From the NCBI GenBank assembly GCA_030725885.1, contig JANRET010000031.1, positions 1 to 8,678 on the forward strand: a stretch of DNA of 8,678 bases, read 5' to 3'. Under the pieces are notes generated by a model. It saw only the letters and a program-made list of their open reading frames with translations, was not told where the DNA came from and searched no databases. Source of the stretch: Microbacteriaceae bacterium (lineage in GTDB: Bacteria > Actinomycetota > Actinomycetes > Actinomycetales > Microbacteriaceae). Positions 1 to 5,631 of this stretch are shown here, in pieces. The position numbers and the translations under genes were made by a program. Within the stretch, counting starts at the first letter, position 1. Each line of letters begins with the position of its first letter.

Positions 1-1439
1 CGAAGTCCTCCACGCTCGCCAAGATTGGGGCGGTAACCAACTCGGTCGAAGTGGGTTCCGGTCGAGTGCTCACCATGGCACAAAACAAGCTGTTCAACGA
101 CACTCGGGAGGGCGGTGGCAAAAATTCCACCGCCGTGAATTTCTCTACCGATAGGGACTATGGCGGATCGAGCGGATTCCAGACAGGGTCAACATACAAA
201 ATCTTTGCGCTCATCACGTGGCTCAAGTCGGGCCGCGGGCTCGGCGAACTCGTAAATGCCGCCGAGTTCAAGAAAAATCAGGCGAAGTTCCTCGACACGT
301 GCGAAGACGGCGGCGGACCGTGGGGCGGAACGTGGGAGTTCAAAAACGACTCCGCAGCGCCCAAGGTCGTTTCGGTGATGGACGCCACCAAATTCTCTAT
401 CAACTCTGCGTTCGCGTCAATCGCAGAACAGCTCGACCAGTGCGAGATTCGAAAAACCGCCGAATCACTCGGGGTTCATCGCGCGGACGGCTCGCGGGTG
501 CAATCGAACCCCGCAGCAGTTCTTGGGACCAATGAACTCGCACCCCTCACCATGGCGAACGCGTGGGCGGGCATCGCCAACGATGGAAAATTCTGTGAGT
601 CCATCATTCTTGACCACGCCGTCGGACCCAATAATGAAGAACTTCCTGGACAACCCGTCACGTGTAGTCAAGCGGTAGACCCTGAAGTGGCTCACGCGAC
701 AATCCTCGCGATGAAGGGTGTTATGAACGGTGGCACAGGTAACTCCTCTAATCCGCGCGATGGGGTTCCGATTATTGGTAAGACGGGAACCACCGACAAC
801 TCGACCCAAACCTGGATTGTCGTCTCAACGTCCCGCGTTGCAACGGCAACCTGGGTTGGGAATATCGTCGGAAAATTCCCCATGCGACAATTCCCCAACG
901 GGTCGGTTTTTCGTCATCAGATAACCTCCTCGGTCATGCGCGCTGCCGATCGCATGTATTCCGGCGAAAAAGACTGGCCCGCACCCCCGTCGCGACTTCT
1001 GCAGGGCAAGGGAATCACGGTTCCGGCCGTTCAAGGTCTCAGTGTCGAAGAAGCAACAACTCTGTTGGTCGGGTTGGGACTGAAGGTCATCGTCGCCCAA
1101 GCTGAACCCTCCGAAATCGTCCCAATCGGATTTGTAACGAGAAGCTCACCCGGCGTGGGGAAAAAGCTCGCAGACGGGATGAAGGTCAAGTTGTATACCT
1201 CGTCCGGGCCGCTGGGGCTCACCATGCCCGATTTCATCACCACGTTGACGCTGGAGGCGGACGCGGTGACCTCTCTGACTGAGTCTGGGGTCTCAACGGT
1301 GACCGTGACGTGTTCGCAAACGAGCGATACGCTCGACCCCCGAATAGGACATGTCATTGGTCAATATCCTGTCGCCGGCACGGTGCAGTCACTCAGCGAT
1401 TACGTGCGAATCACGATTCTGAGGACGAGTTGTCCCTAG
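1..1439 (+). CDS. Class A penicillin-binding protein (PonA2-like), C-terminal part: transpeptidase plus two PASTA domains (5'-truncated by window)
   Basis: This is the 3' part of a bifunctional peptidoglycan synthase. The frame is open from base 3, so the start, membrane anchor and glycosyltransferase domain lie off the left edge; the GTG at 51 is internal, within the usual strand 'VEVGSGRVLTM'. Numbering from that GTG, the transpeptidase (DD-peptide cross-linking) domain shows all three penicillin-binding motifs: nucleophile S47 in STYK (47-50), SIN (116-118) and KTG (244-246, followed by TT). Two PASTA repeats follow, at about 322-386 and 390-457; in this family they bind muropeptides or regulate activity outside the membrane. 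Several cysteines (including C421 and C461 in and after the last PASTA repeat) may form disulfides, which is inference. The gene after it is a metallophosphoesterase, as beside mycobacterial ponA2. Family assignment is secure; the exact paralogue name is not. Confidence 0.94.
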   Translation, partial: KSSTLAKIGAVTNSVEVGSGRVLTMAQNKLFNDTREGGGKNSTAVNFSTDRDYGGSSGFQTGSTYKIFALITWLKSGRGLGELVNAAEFKKNQAKFLDTCEDGGGPWGGTWEFKNDSAAPKVVSVMDATKFSINSAFASIAEQLDQCEIRKTAESLGVHRADGSRVQSNPAAVLGTNELAPLTMANAWAGIANDGKFCESIILDHAVGPNNEELPGQPVTCSQAVDPEVAHATILAMKGVMNGGTGNSSNPRDGVPIIGKTGTTDNSTQTWIVVSTSRVATATWVGNIVGKFPMRQFPNGSVFRHQITSSVMRAADRMYSGEKDWPAPPSRLLQGKGITVPAVQGLSVEEATTLLVGLGLKVIVAQAEPSEIVPIGFVTRSSPGVGKKLADGMKVKLYTSSGPLGLTMPDFITTLTLEADAVTSLTESGVSTVTVTCSQTSDTLDPRIGHVIGQYPVAGTVQSLSDYVRITILRTSCP

Positions 1440-2368
1440 TGAGCCTCCGTTCCGTTTTCGGCGGATTTGTCGCGGTTGGCGCTGGGCTTTTCGCCTACGG
1501 CGCATTAATTGAGCGGAACATGTTCGGTATTCGACACGAATCGATTGATGTCCTCGAACCAGCATCGTCGAACATCCGAGTGCTCCACTTGTCCGACATT
1601 CATCTAGCACCGTGGCAACAACGAAAGATTGACTGGATCCGTGGCCTCGCTGAACTTCGACCCGACCTCATCGTCATCACCGGCGACTCGCTGGGACACC
1701 GAGACGCGGTTCCGGAACTAGCGCGAGCGCTGTCCGCTTTTGCGGGGATCCCAGGCGTGTTCGTCCATGGCTCGAATGACTATTTCGCGCCGCGCATTCC
1801 CAACCCGTTCACGTATCTGATCCGCCCGTCCGAACCCGACGAATTCGGTGAGAAACTGGATACCGACGCACTCGATGCGGTCTATTCGTCTCTCGGCTGG
1901 CTCGACCTCAACAATGCGTCCGGTCGAATGTCGGTGAACGGTTCATCTGTTCTCGTCGCGGGAACCGACGATCCACATCTCAACCGCGACCGGCTCGACA
2001 CCGTGGCGCTGTCACTGGACGAAGCGCTGGGGGAAAACGTCGACCCGGTATCCGCCATCGTGGGGGTCACCCACGCTCCGTACCGGCGCGTACTCGACTC
2101 GCTCACAACTCTCGGGGCGGACGTGATATTCGCCGGACACACTCACGGCGGGCAGGTCTGCATCCCGGGTTTAGGTGCGCTCACCACCAACAGTGACCTT
2201 CCGTTGTCCCTTGCTCGTGGTTTGTCCGTATGGAATCGAATCGACCGCAGCGCATTCCTGAACGTCAGTGCAGGCATCGGCACCTCAATTTTTGCTCCCG
2301 TTCGTTTCGCATGCCCGCCCGAGGCGGTTCTGGTGACTTTACGGGCGAAAGACATCGGGTACGCTTAG
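1439..2368 (+). CDS. Membrane-anchored metallophosphoesterase (calcineurin-like, YkuE/Rv3683 type)
   Basis: Predicted 309-residue metal-dependent phosphoesterase. I chose the GTG at 1439, whose first base is the last base of the upstream TAG stop. A purine-rich GAGGACGAG lies at 1421-1429, and the frame runs upstream only inside the PBP gene. Residues about 5-24 form one hydrophobic segment, so the protein is probably held at the membrane by its N-terminus. The dinuclear-metal motifs of calcineurin-like phosphoesterases are present in order: D53-x-H55, G82-D83, G111-S-N113-D114 in place of the usual GNH(D/E), H212, and G233-H-T-H236. YkuE-type relatives have been linked to lipid or nucleotide phosphate ester cleavage, but the substrate cannot be read from sequence. 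The one-base overlap with the PBP gene points to translational coupling and an envelope-related job, which is inference. tRNA-Pro begins 10 bases after its stop. Confidence 0.93.
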   Translation: MSLRSVFGGFVAVGAGLFAYGALIERNMFGIRHESIDVLEPASSNIRVLHLSDIHLAPWQQRKIDWIRGLAELRPDLIVITGDSLGHRDAVPELARALSAFAGIPGVFVHGSNDYFAPRIPNPFTYLIRPSEPDEFGEKLDTDALDAVYSSLGWLDLNNASGRMSVNGSSVLVAGTDDPHLNRDRLDTVALSLDEALGENVDPVSAIVGVTHAPYRRVLDSLTTLGADVIFAGHTHGGQVCIPGLGALTTNSDLPLSLARGLSVWNRIDRSAFLNVSAGIGTSIFAPVRFACPPEAVLVTLRAKDIGYA

Positions 2369-2378
2369 GGGTTAGTTA

Positions 2379-2452
2379 CGGGGTGTGGCGCAGCTTGGTA
2401 GCGCGCGTCGTTCGGGACGACGAGGTCGCAGGTTCAAATCCTGTTACCCCGA
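2379..2452 (+). tRNA. tRNA-Pro, anticodon CGG
   Basis: A complete cloverleaf of 74 bases folds by eye. The acceptor arm is CGGGGTG (2379-2385) with TACCCCG (2445-2451), including one G-U pair, and the discriminator is A2452. The D stem is GCGC/GCGC (2388-2391 with 2401-2404). The anticodon stem is CGTCG/CGACG (2406-2410 with 2418-2422) and its loop TTCGGGA puts CGG at 2413-2415, so it reads proline CCG. The T arm is GCAGG-TTCAAAT-CCTGT (2428-2444). CCA is not encoded: after A2452 comes CAA. It lies 10 bases after the metallophosphoesterase stop, so it is either co-transcribed with the PBP/phosphoesterase unit or uses a promoter inside that gene. A strong terminator follows. Confidence 0.97.
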
Positions 2453-2459
2453 CAAAGGA

Positions 2460-2494
2460 GAAGGTCCGCCACACGGCGGACCTTCAACGTTTTT
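2460..2494 (+). terminator. Intrinsic terminator after tRNA-Pro
   Basis: A perfect 11-bp stem, GAAGGTCCGCC (2460-2470) with GGCGGACCTTC (2475-2485), closes an ACAC tetraloop. It is followed by AACG and a run of five T (2490-2494). It lies 7 bases after the tRNA and ends 8 bases before the stop of the convergent pncA gene. The T run is on the plus strand only. The hairpin may still stop minus-strand transcription, but there it lacks a good U tract (only CTTT follows). Confidence 0.88.
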
Positions 2495-2502
2495 CTGGCC
2501 AG

Positions 2503-3096
2503 CTAGGAGAACCCGATGGTGATTCCGGCGTCCGCCATTTCGCGAATCGCCGCAATGGACGAATCGGTGTTCACACCCACGCACAAGTTGCTGAGGACGG
2601 TCACCGAATAGCCCGCCCGGTGCCCGTCCAGCGCGGTTGCACGAACACAATAATCAGTCGCGATACCGACGATGTCGATGTAATTCACGTGAGCCTTCGA
2701 GAGAACCGCATCGAGCGTTGCTCCGCCGGGAGTCTGTCCCTCGAAAGCGGAATACGCGGGAACCCCATCGCCCTTGTAAATTTGAATATCGATAAGCGCA
2801 GTTTCAATCGCCGGATTGTAGGCTGCACCCGTCGTGCCTTGAACGCAGTGCGGTGGCCAGGTCGACACCCCGTCGGGCTTCGCCGCGAAATGGCCCCCGT
2901 TGTCGCCCGTTGGCGAATGCCAATCGCGAGAGGCGACAATCATCGCGTACTGTTCACGATGGTCACGAACGTAGGCGGTGATAGCCGCTGCGGTGACATT
3001 TCCCCCTTTCACCGCGAGCGATCCGCCCTCGGTGAAGTCGTTTTGCACATCGATTATTAGCAGCGCACGCGCCGCCTGGGTTTTAGAAGGACGCAA
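2503..3096 (-). CDS. pncA: Nicotinamidase / pyrazinamidase
   Basis: PncA hydrolyses nicotinamide to nicotinate and ammonia in the cytoplasm, feeding the NAD salvage pathway; the mycobacterial enzyme also activates pyrazinamide. The isochorismatase-like hydrolase fold is clear. Numbering from the TTG at 3096 (197 residues), the catalytic triad is D16 (in IDVQNDF), K108 (in YKGDG) and C150 (in GIATDYCVR). The metal ligands are D58, H60, H69 and H83. K-to-C spacing equals that of Mycobacterium tuberculosis PncA. There is no ATG near the proper N-terminus. TTG 3096 is preferred because GGGA sits 6 bases upstream of it; GTG at 3108 is the alternative. Either start lies inside the end of dacB (14 or 26 bases overlap), so translation is probably coupled. 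The longer open frame to 3447 is only the dacB shadow. Confidence 0.93.
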   Translation of the reverse strand: MRPSKTQAARALLIIDVQNDFTEGGSLAVKGGNVTAAAITAYVRDHREQYAMIVASRDWHSPTGDNGGHFAAKPDGVSTWPPHCVQGTTGAAYNPAIETALIDIQIYKGDGVPAYSAFEGQTPGGATLDAVLSKAHVNYIDIVGIATDYCVRATALDGHRAGYSVTVLSNLCVGVNTDSSIAAIREMADAGITIGFS

Positions 3097-4486
3097 GGTT
3101 CGTCCCACAGGAGTACATGCCGGCAACGACCTTGTCGATAGCCGCCGTTGCGTTGGAATTGACTTTTCCGCGCGCGACCACAACGAAGTACGTCCGCCCG
3201 CTGCGCTTGGTGTCGATTCGGCCAGCGAGAGCGTACACGCCCTTGATCCAGCCAGTTTTCGCTTGCACTTTTCCGCGTGCGACCGCAGCCGAGCCCGTGA
3301 ATCGCGCAGCGAGAGTACCGGATTTCCCGGCGACCGGGAGCGCTTTGCCGATTGCGGAGAGGCGCTTGTCCCCCTCAAAAAATTGGGTGACCAGTTCGAC
3401 GACGGCGCGGGGTGGAAGAAGATTCTTTGCCGATTCCCCGCTGCCATCGATGAAGGTCCCGCCGGTCATATCGACGCCGAAGGTGTTCAGGGAACTGAGC
3501 ACCAGCTGTTGAATCGAGTCAGCGCCACCGTCGAAACCCGCTTCAACAGACGACGCACGCATAAGGAATTCGGCGAGAGTGTTGTCCGAATTCAGCAACA
3601 TCTGGGATACCAAGGACGACACGGGTGCGGACCGAACCGAAGCAAGTTCGCGGGCATTGCTCGGGGCGCTTTGGAAGTCGATTTCGACGTCACCCTCCCC
3701 GTTCCCCGCCTGGGTGAGAGCAGAGACGAACGCACGCGCGGCCCGGCCCGCTGGATCGGTCGACCGCGGGCTGGTCTGGGCGCCCGGGTTGGCGCGGTCG
3801 CCGTCCACCATGAACGGAACGATACGCGGCTGATAGCCAATGGTTCGTTCGGATTCGGGCCAAGTCGGATGCCACGCGTCGTCAACGGGGAACATCGACA
3901 GGTCGATCAAAACGCGTGTGATGGTCGGGCTTTCGGGATACTTAGCCTGATAGGCGGCGACCGTTTGGGAAGCGAGTTCGGACAGGCTGGCGGCTCCGGA
4001 ATACACGCTGGAAGCACCCGCGCGAAGGGTCGGGTCACCGCCACCAATCACGATCACGGTTCCCGCACTCGTCCCGTCTACCACTCGGGTTGTGAGGCGG
4101 CCCTTCGGACCCAGTGTGTCGAGTGCAACCGTGGCGGTCAGGAGTTTGACGACACTTCCCATCGCGATGGGCTTGTCCGCGTTGTCCGAGAGGAGTACTT
4201 TGCCGGATTCACCATCAATTGCAAGCGCCGTCTGAGTTCCAAGCGGTCGAACCTTTAGCGACTTACTGATGGAACACGTTCGAACGCCGTCTGGCTCGAC
4301 GATTTGAGCGGGAAGTGGGCGCGCGTCGGCTGTGGGAACCACCTCGGGAACTTTCGACGCGGCCGAGACAAAGAAACCGCCGGCAAAAGACACTCCGGCG
4401 ACGACAACTCCCACGAGTCCAAGCACGAGGAACGGGTTCGTTGGGCGCTTCGCTGTTGCCAGCGTCTCGCTTTGTTCCGTTGTCAT
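3083..4486 (-). CDS. dacB: D-alanyl-D-alanine carboxypeptidase/endopeptidase, PBP4 (peptidase S13) family
   Basis: This is an extracytoplasmic penicillin-binding enzyme that trims the terminal D-Ala of peptidoglycan stem peptides or cuts cross-links. The start is ATG 4486 (467 residues): GGGGAGGA (4494-4501) sits 7 bases upstream, whereas ATG 4510 has no ribosome-binding site. A single hydrophobic stretch at about 19-41 acts as an uncleaved signal anchor. The active-site motifs are SVVK (111-114, nucleophile S111), SDN (300-302) and KTG (410-412). The long insert between SxxK and SxN is typical of S13 enzymes. Only two cysteines were noticed, C71 and C460, and they could pair outside the cell (inference). 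In many actinobacteria dacB precedes tilS-hpt-ftsH; here it follows tRNA-Thr and overlaps pncA, so the neighbourhood is different. Confidence 0.94.
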   Translation of the reverse strand: MTTEQSETLATAKRPTNPFLVLGLVGVVVAGVSFAGGFFVSAASKVPEVVPTADARPLPAQIVEPDGVRTCSISKSLKVRPLGTQTALAIDGESGKVLLSDNADKPIAMGSVVKLLTATVALDTLGPKGRLTTRVVDGTSAGTVIVIGGGDPTLRAGASSVYSGAASLSELASQTVAAYQAKYPESPTITRVLIDLSMFPVDDAWHPTWPESERTIGYQPRIVPFMVDGDRANPGAQTSPRSTDPAGRAARAFVSALTQAGNGEGDVEIDFQSAPSNARELASVRSAPVSSLVSQMLLNSDNTLAEFLMRASSVEAGFDGGADSIQQLVLSSLNTFGVDMTGGTFIDGSGESAKNLLPPRAVVELVTQFFEGDKRLSAIGKALPVAGKSGTLAARFTGSAAVARGKVQAKTGWIKGVYALAGRIDTKRSGRTYFVVVARGKVNSNATAAIDKVVAGMYSCGTNLASF

Positions 4487-4493
4487 CGCGTTG

Positions 4494-4501
4494 TCCTCCC
4501 C
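4494..4501 (-). promoter_or_regulatory. Ribosome-binding site deciding the dacB start
   Basis: Read on the minus strand this is GGGGAGGA, 7 bases before ATG 4486. It is the strongest Shine-Dalgarno match I noticed in the window, and it lies downstream of the alternative ATG at 4510, which argues for the shorter protein. Confidence 0.8.
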
Positions 4502-4517
4502 TACAGCCATCGTCTCG

Positions 4518-4590
4518 AGCCGACTACGAGGTTCGAACTCGTGACCTTCTGTTTACAAGACAGATGCTCTACCAGCTGAGCTAAGTCGGC
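4518..4590 (-). tRNA. tRNA-Thr, anticodon UGU
   Basis: Read on the minus strand, a 73-base cloverleaf forms. The acceptor is GCCGACT (4590-4584) with AGTCGGC (4525-4519), and the discriminator is U (4518). The D arm is GCTC/GAGC with loop AGCTGGTA. The anticodon stem is TCTGT/ACAGA and its loop CTTGTAA gives anticodon TGT (4557-4555), which reads threonine ACA. The T arm is ACGAG-TTCGAAC-CTCGT (4542-4526). CCA is not encoded. The gene sits between dsbA (42 bases upstream) and dacB (31 bases downstream) on the same strand, so the tRNA may be cut out of a longer messenger. Confidence 0.97.
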
Positions 4591-4595
4591 GATAG

Positions 4596-4623
4596 CCCCA
4601 GAGTACCAAAGGCACTCCAGGGG
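4596..4623 (-). other. Hairpin between the DsbA-like gene and tRNA-Thr
   Basis: On the minus strand GAGTGCC-TTT-GGTACTC forms a 7-bp stem (one G-U) with a three-base loop. It is extended after a small asymmetric bulge by CCCC/GGGG. No U tract follows; the tRNA starts 5 bases later. It could be a U-less terminator, a processing or stability element ahead of the tRNA, or chance. Confidence 0.5.
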
Positions 4624-4632
4624 CCGCAGTTA

Positions 4633-5511
4633 CTACTGGGCGCCCGCCGCTGTAACGACCGCTCGGAGGAACTCTTCCGAACTGAACGGCAACGCCGCTG
4701 CGCGGTCATACGACGGGTTGAACTGTTTTCCGTTGATCAGGACGGTGGGTGTTCCCGTCACGCTGGTGAACTTCTTGTCCAGATTGTTGATGGCGATGTC
4801 CCCCGAGATGGCGCGTTCGGTGCTCGACTTTACCCAGTCCTTGAACGTCCCGTCATTGATGCACGATTCGACCTCTGGCCCCGCACCCGCGCCTGTTGCC
4901 AGGGCAATGAGCTCGTCGTCCGTCAATCCTTCTGTACCTTCGTCCGGTTGATTTGCGTAGAGGGCGTTGTGGAAATCAAGGAACGAGTTGGGGTAGTTGT
5001 TCGCCACACACCCCGCCGCGTTCGCCGCACGCAGCGAATATTGAGTTCCCTGCGATCGGTTGGTCAGAATCGCGATGGGGTGGATTTCGATGGTGGCGGC
5101 TCCCCGTTCCAACAGGTCCGCAATCACGGCGCTGTTGGCTTCTTCAAACTGGCCGCAAATCGGACACAGGTAGTCGACCCACAGTGCAATCTCGACGACA
5201 TTGTTGGCGTTGGCTGGCGACGCCACGGGGCTCGCATCCGCTTCAAGCGCCGGGGTCTTCACGGCAACGTTTCCGCCGCCAATCTTGATTCCATCACTCT
5301 GCATATTGAGCGGTCCGGGACCCGCGGGTTGGAGTCCGGTCAGAATCACTGCGGCAAGTACACCGATTACGGTAACGGCAGTCACGCCCAGGCTCAATTG
5401 GATGAACAGACGGTTGCGCTTTTCGCGGGCGCTTCCTTTGAGTCGCATTTCGCGAGCCTTCTCGCGGGCCAGTTCGCGAGCTTGATTGCGTTTCGGGCGC
5501 TGTGCGTTCAT
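4633..5511 (-). CDS. Membrane-anchored DsbA-like thiol:disulfide oxidoreductase (thioredoxin fold)
   Basis: Predicted 292-residue protein that makes or exchanges disulfide bonds in exported proteins. ATG 5511 is chosen, with AGGA about 9 bases upstream; a TTG at 5532 would only add seven residues. The N-terminal 35 residues are strongly basic and probably helical. One membrane segment follows at about 36-60, then a low-complexity Ala/Pro/Asn-rich linker to about 105 and a DsbA-type thioredoxin domain. The active site is C116-P-I-C119 in 'DYLCPICGQ'; the cis-proline loop is TGTPT (252-256, P255). C168 and C217 lie in the helical insert and could form a second, structural disulfide, as in some actinobacterial DsbA-like proteins. 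By topology the catalytic domain is outside the membrane. Neighbouring envelope proteins that carry cysteines (DacB, PBP) are possible clients, which is inference. Whether it acts as oxidase, isomerase or reductant carrier cannot be told. Confidence 0.9.
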   Translation of the reverse strand: MNAQRPKRNQARELAREKAREMRLKGSAREKRNRLFIQLSLGVTAVTVIGVLAAVILTGLQPAGPGPLNMQSDGIKIGGGNVAVKTPALEADASPVASPANANNVVEIALWVDYLCPICGQFEEANSAVIADLLERGAATIEIHPIAILTNRSQGTQYSLRAANAAGCVANNYPNSFLDFHNALYANQPDEGTEGLTDDELIALATGAGAGPEVESCINDGTFKDWVKSSTERAISGDIAINNLDKKFTSVTGTPTVLINGKQFNPSYDRAAALPFSSEEFLRAVVTAAGAQ

Positions 5512-5544
5512 AAAGGGTTTTCCTGACTTCAAAGCGCGCTGTGC

Positions 5545-5554
5545 GCGACTGTCG
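5545..5554. repeat. Dyad repeat copy A, GCGACTGTCG, upstream of the DsbA-like gene
   Basis: This exact 10-base sequence is repeated at 5614-5623. The core CGAC-T-GTCG is a perfect odd palindrome. This copy falls between the candidate -10 box and the start codon, where a bound protein could block transcription (inference). Confidence 0.5.
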
Positions 5555-5567
5555 TGACAACTGCACT

Positions 5568-5595
5568 AGTTTATCGCGGATGCCGGTAACGGCAA
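5568..5595 (-). promoter_or_regulatory. Possible sigma-70-type promoter for the DsbA-like gene
   Basis: On the minus strand TTGCCG (5595-5590) and TAAACT (5573-5568) are separated by 16 bases, a fair match to a vegetative actinobacterial promoter. A start near 5561 would leave a leader of about 50 bases before ATG 5511. It lies in the 120-base gap after rlmB, the longest non-coding stretch in the window. The -35 box overlaps a small dyad, TGCCG-GTAA-CGGCA (5581-5594). This is a by-eye match only. Confidence 0.4.
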
Positions 5596-5613
5596 TTTGA
5601 TGGGCACTCCAAT

Positions 5614-5623
5614 GCGACTGTCG
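5614..5623. repeat. Dyad repeat copy B, GCGACTGTCG, between rlmB and the promoter
   Basis: Second exact copy, 69 bases from the first, on the far side of the candidate -35 box and just past the rlmB stop. Here the dyad extends by one pair (GCGAC-T-GTCGC, 5614-5624). It could alternatively form a small hairpin in the rlmB 3' end. Confidence 0.5.
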
Positions 5624-5631
5624 CCGCAGGC

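Noticed and set aside
1310..1438. Longer start for the metallophosphoesterase
   Set aside because: It would lie inside the PASTA coding region in another frame; GTG 1439 directly precedes the membrane segment expected for the family.
2379..2500. Integration site or mobile element at the tRNA-Pro 3' end
   Set aside because: No repeated tRNA fragment, integrase or atypical segment is visible; a plain terminator and a convergent housekeeping gene follow.
2230..3060. 276-codon plus-strand open frame
   Set aside because: It runs out of frame through the end of the phosphoesterase, the tRNA-Pro and the terminator, then antisense to pncA, so it cannot be a real gene alongside these.
3097..3447. 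N-terminal extension of pncA up to 3447
   Set aside because: It overlaps dacB by over 350 bases and adds a sequence unlike any nicotinamidase; family enzymes begin just before the IDVQNDF strand.
2978..4258. 426-codon plus-strand open frame opposite dacB and pncA
   Set aside because: It is the antisense of two genes with full catalytic motifs, is rich in Arg/Gly/His without recognisable domains, and results from GC-rich codon use.
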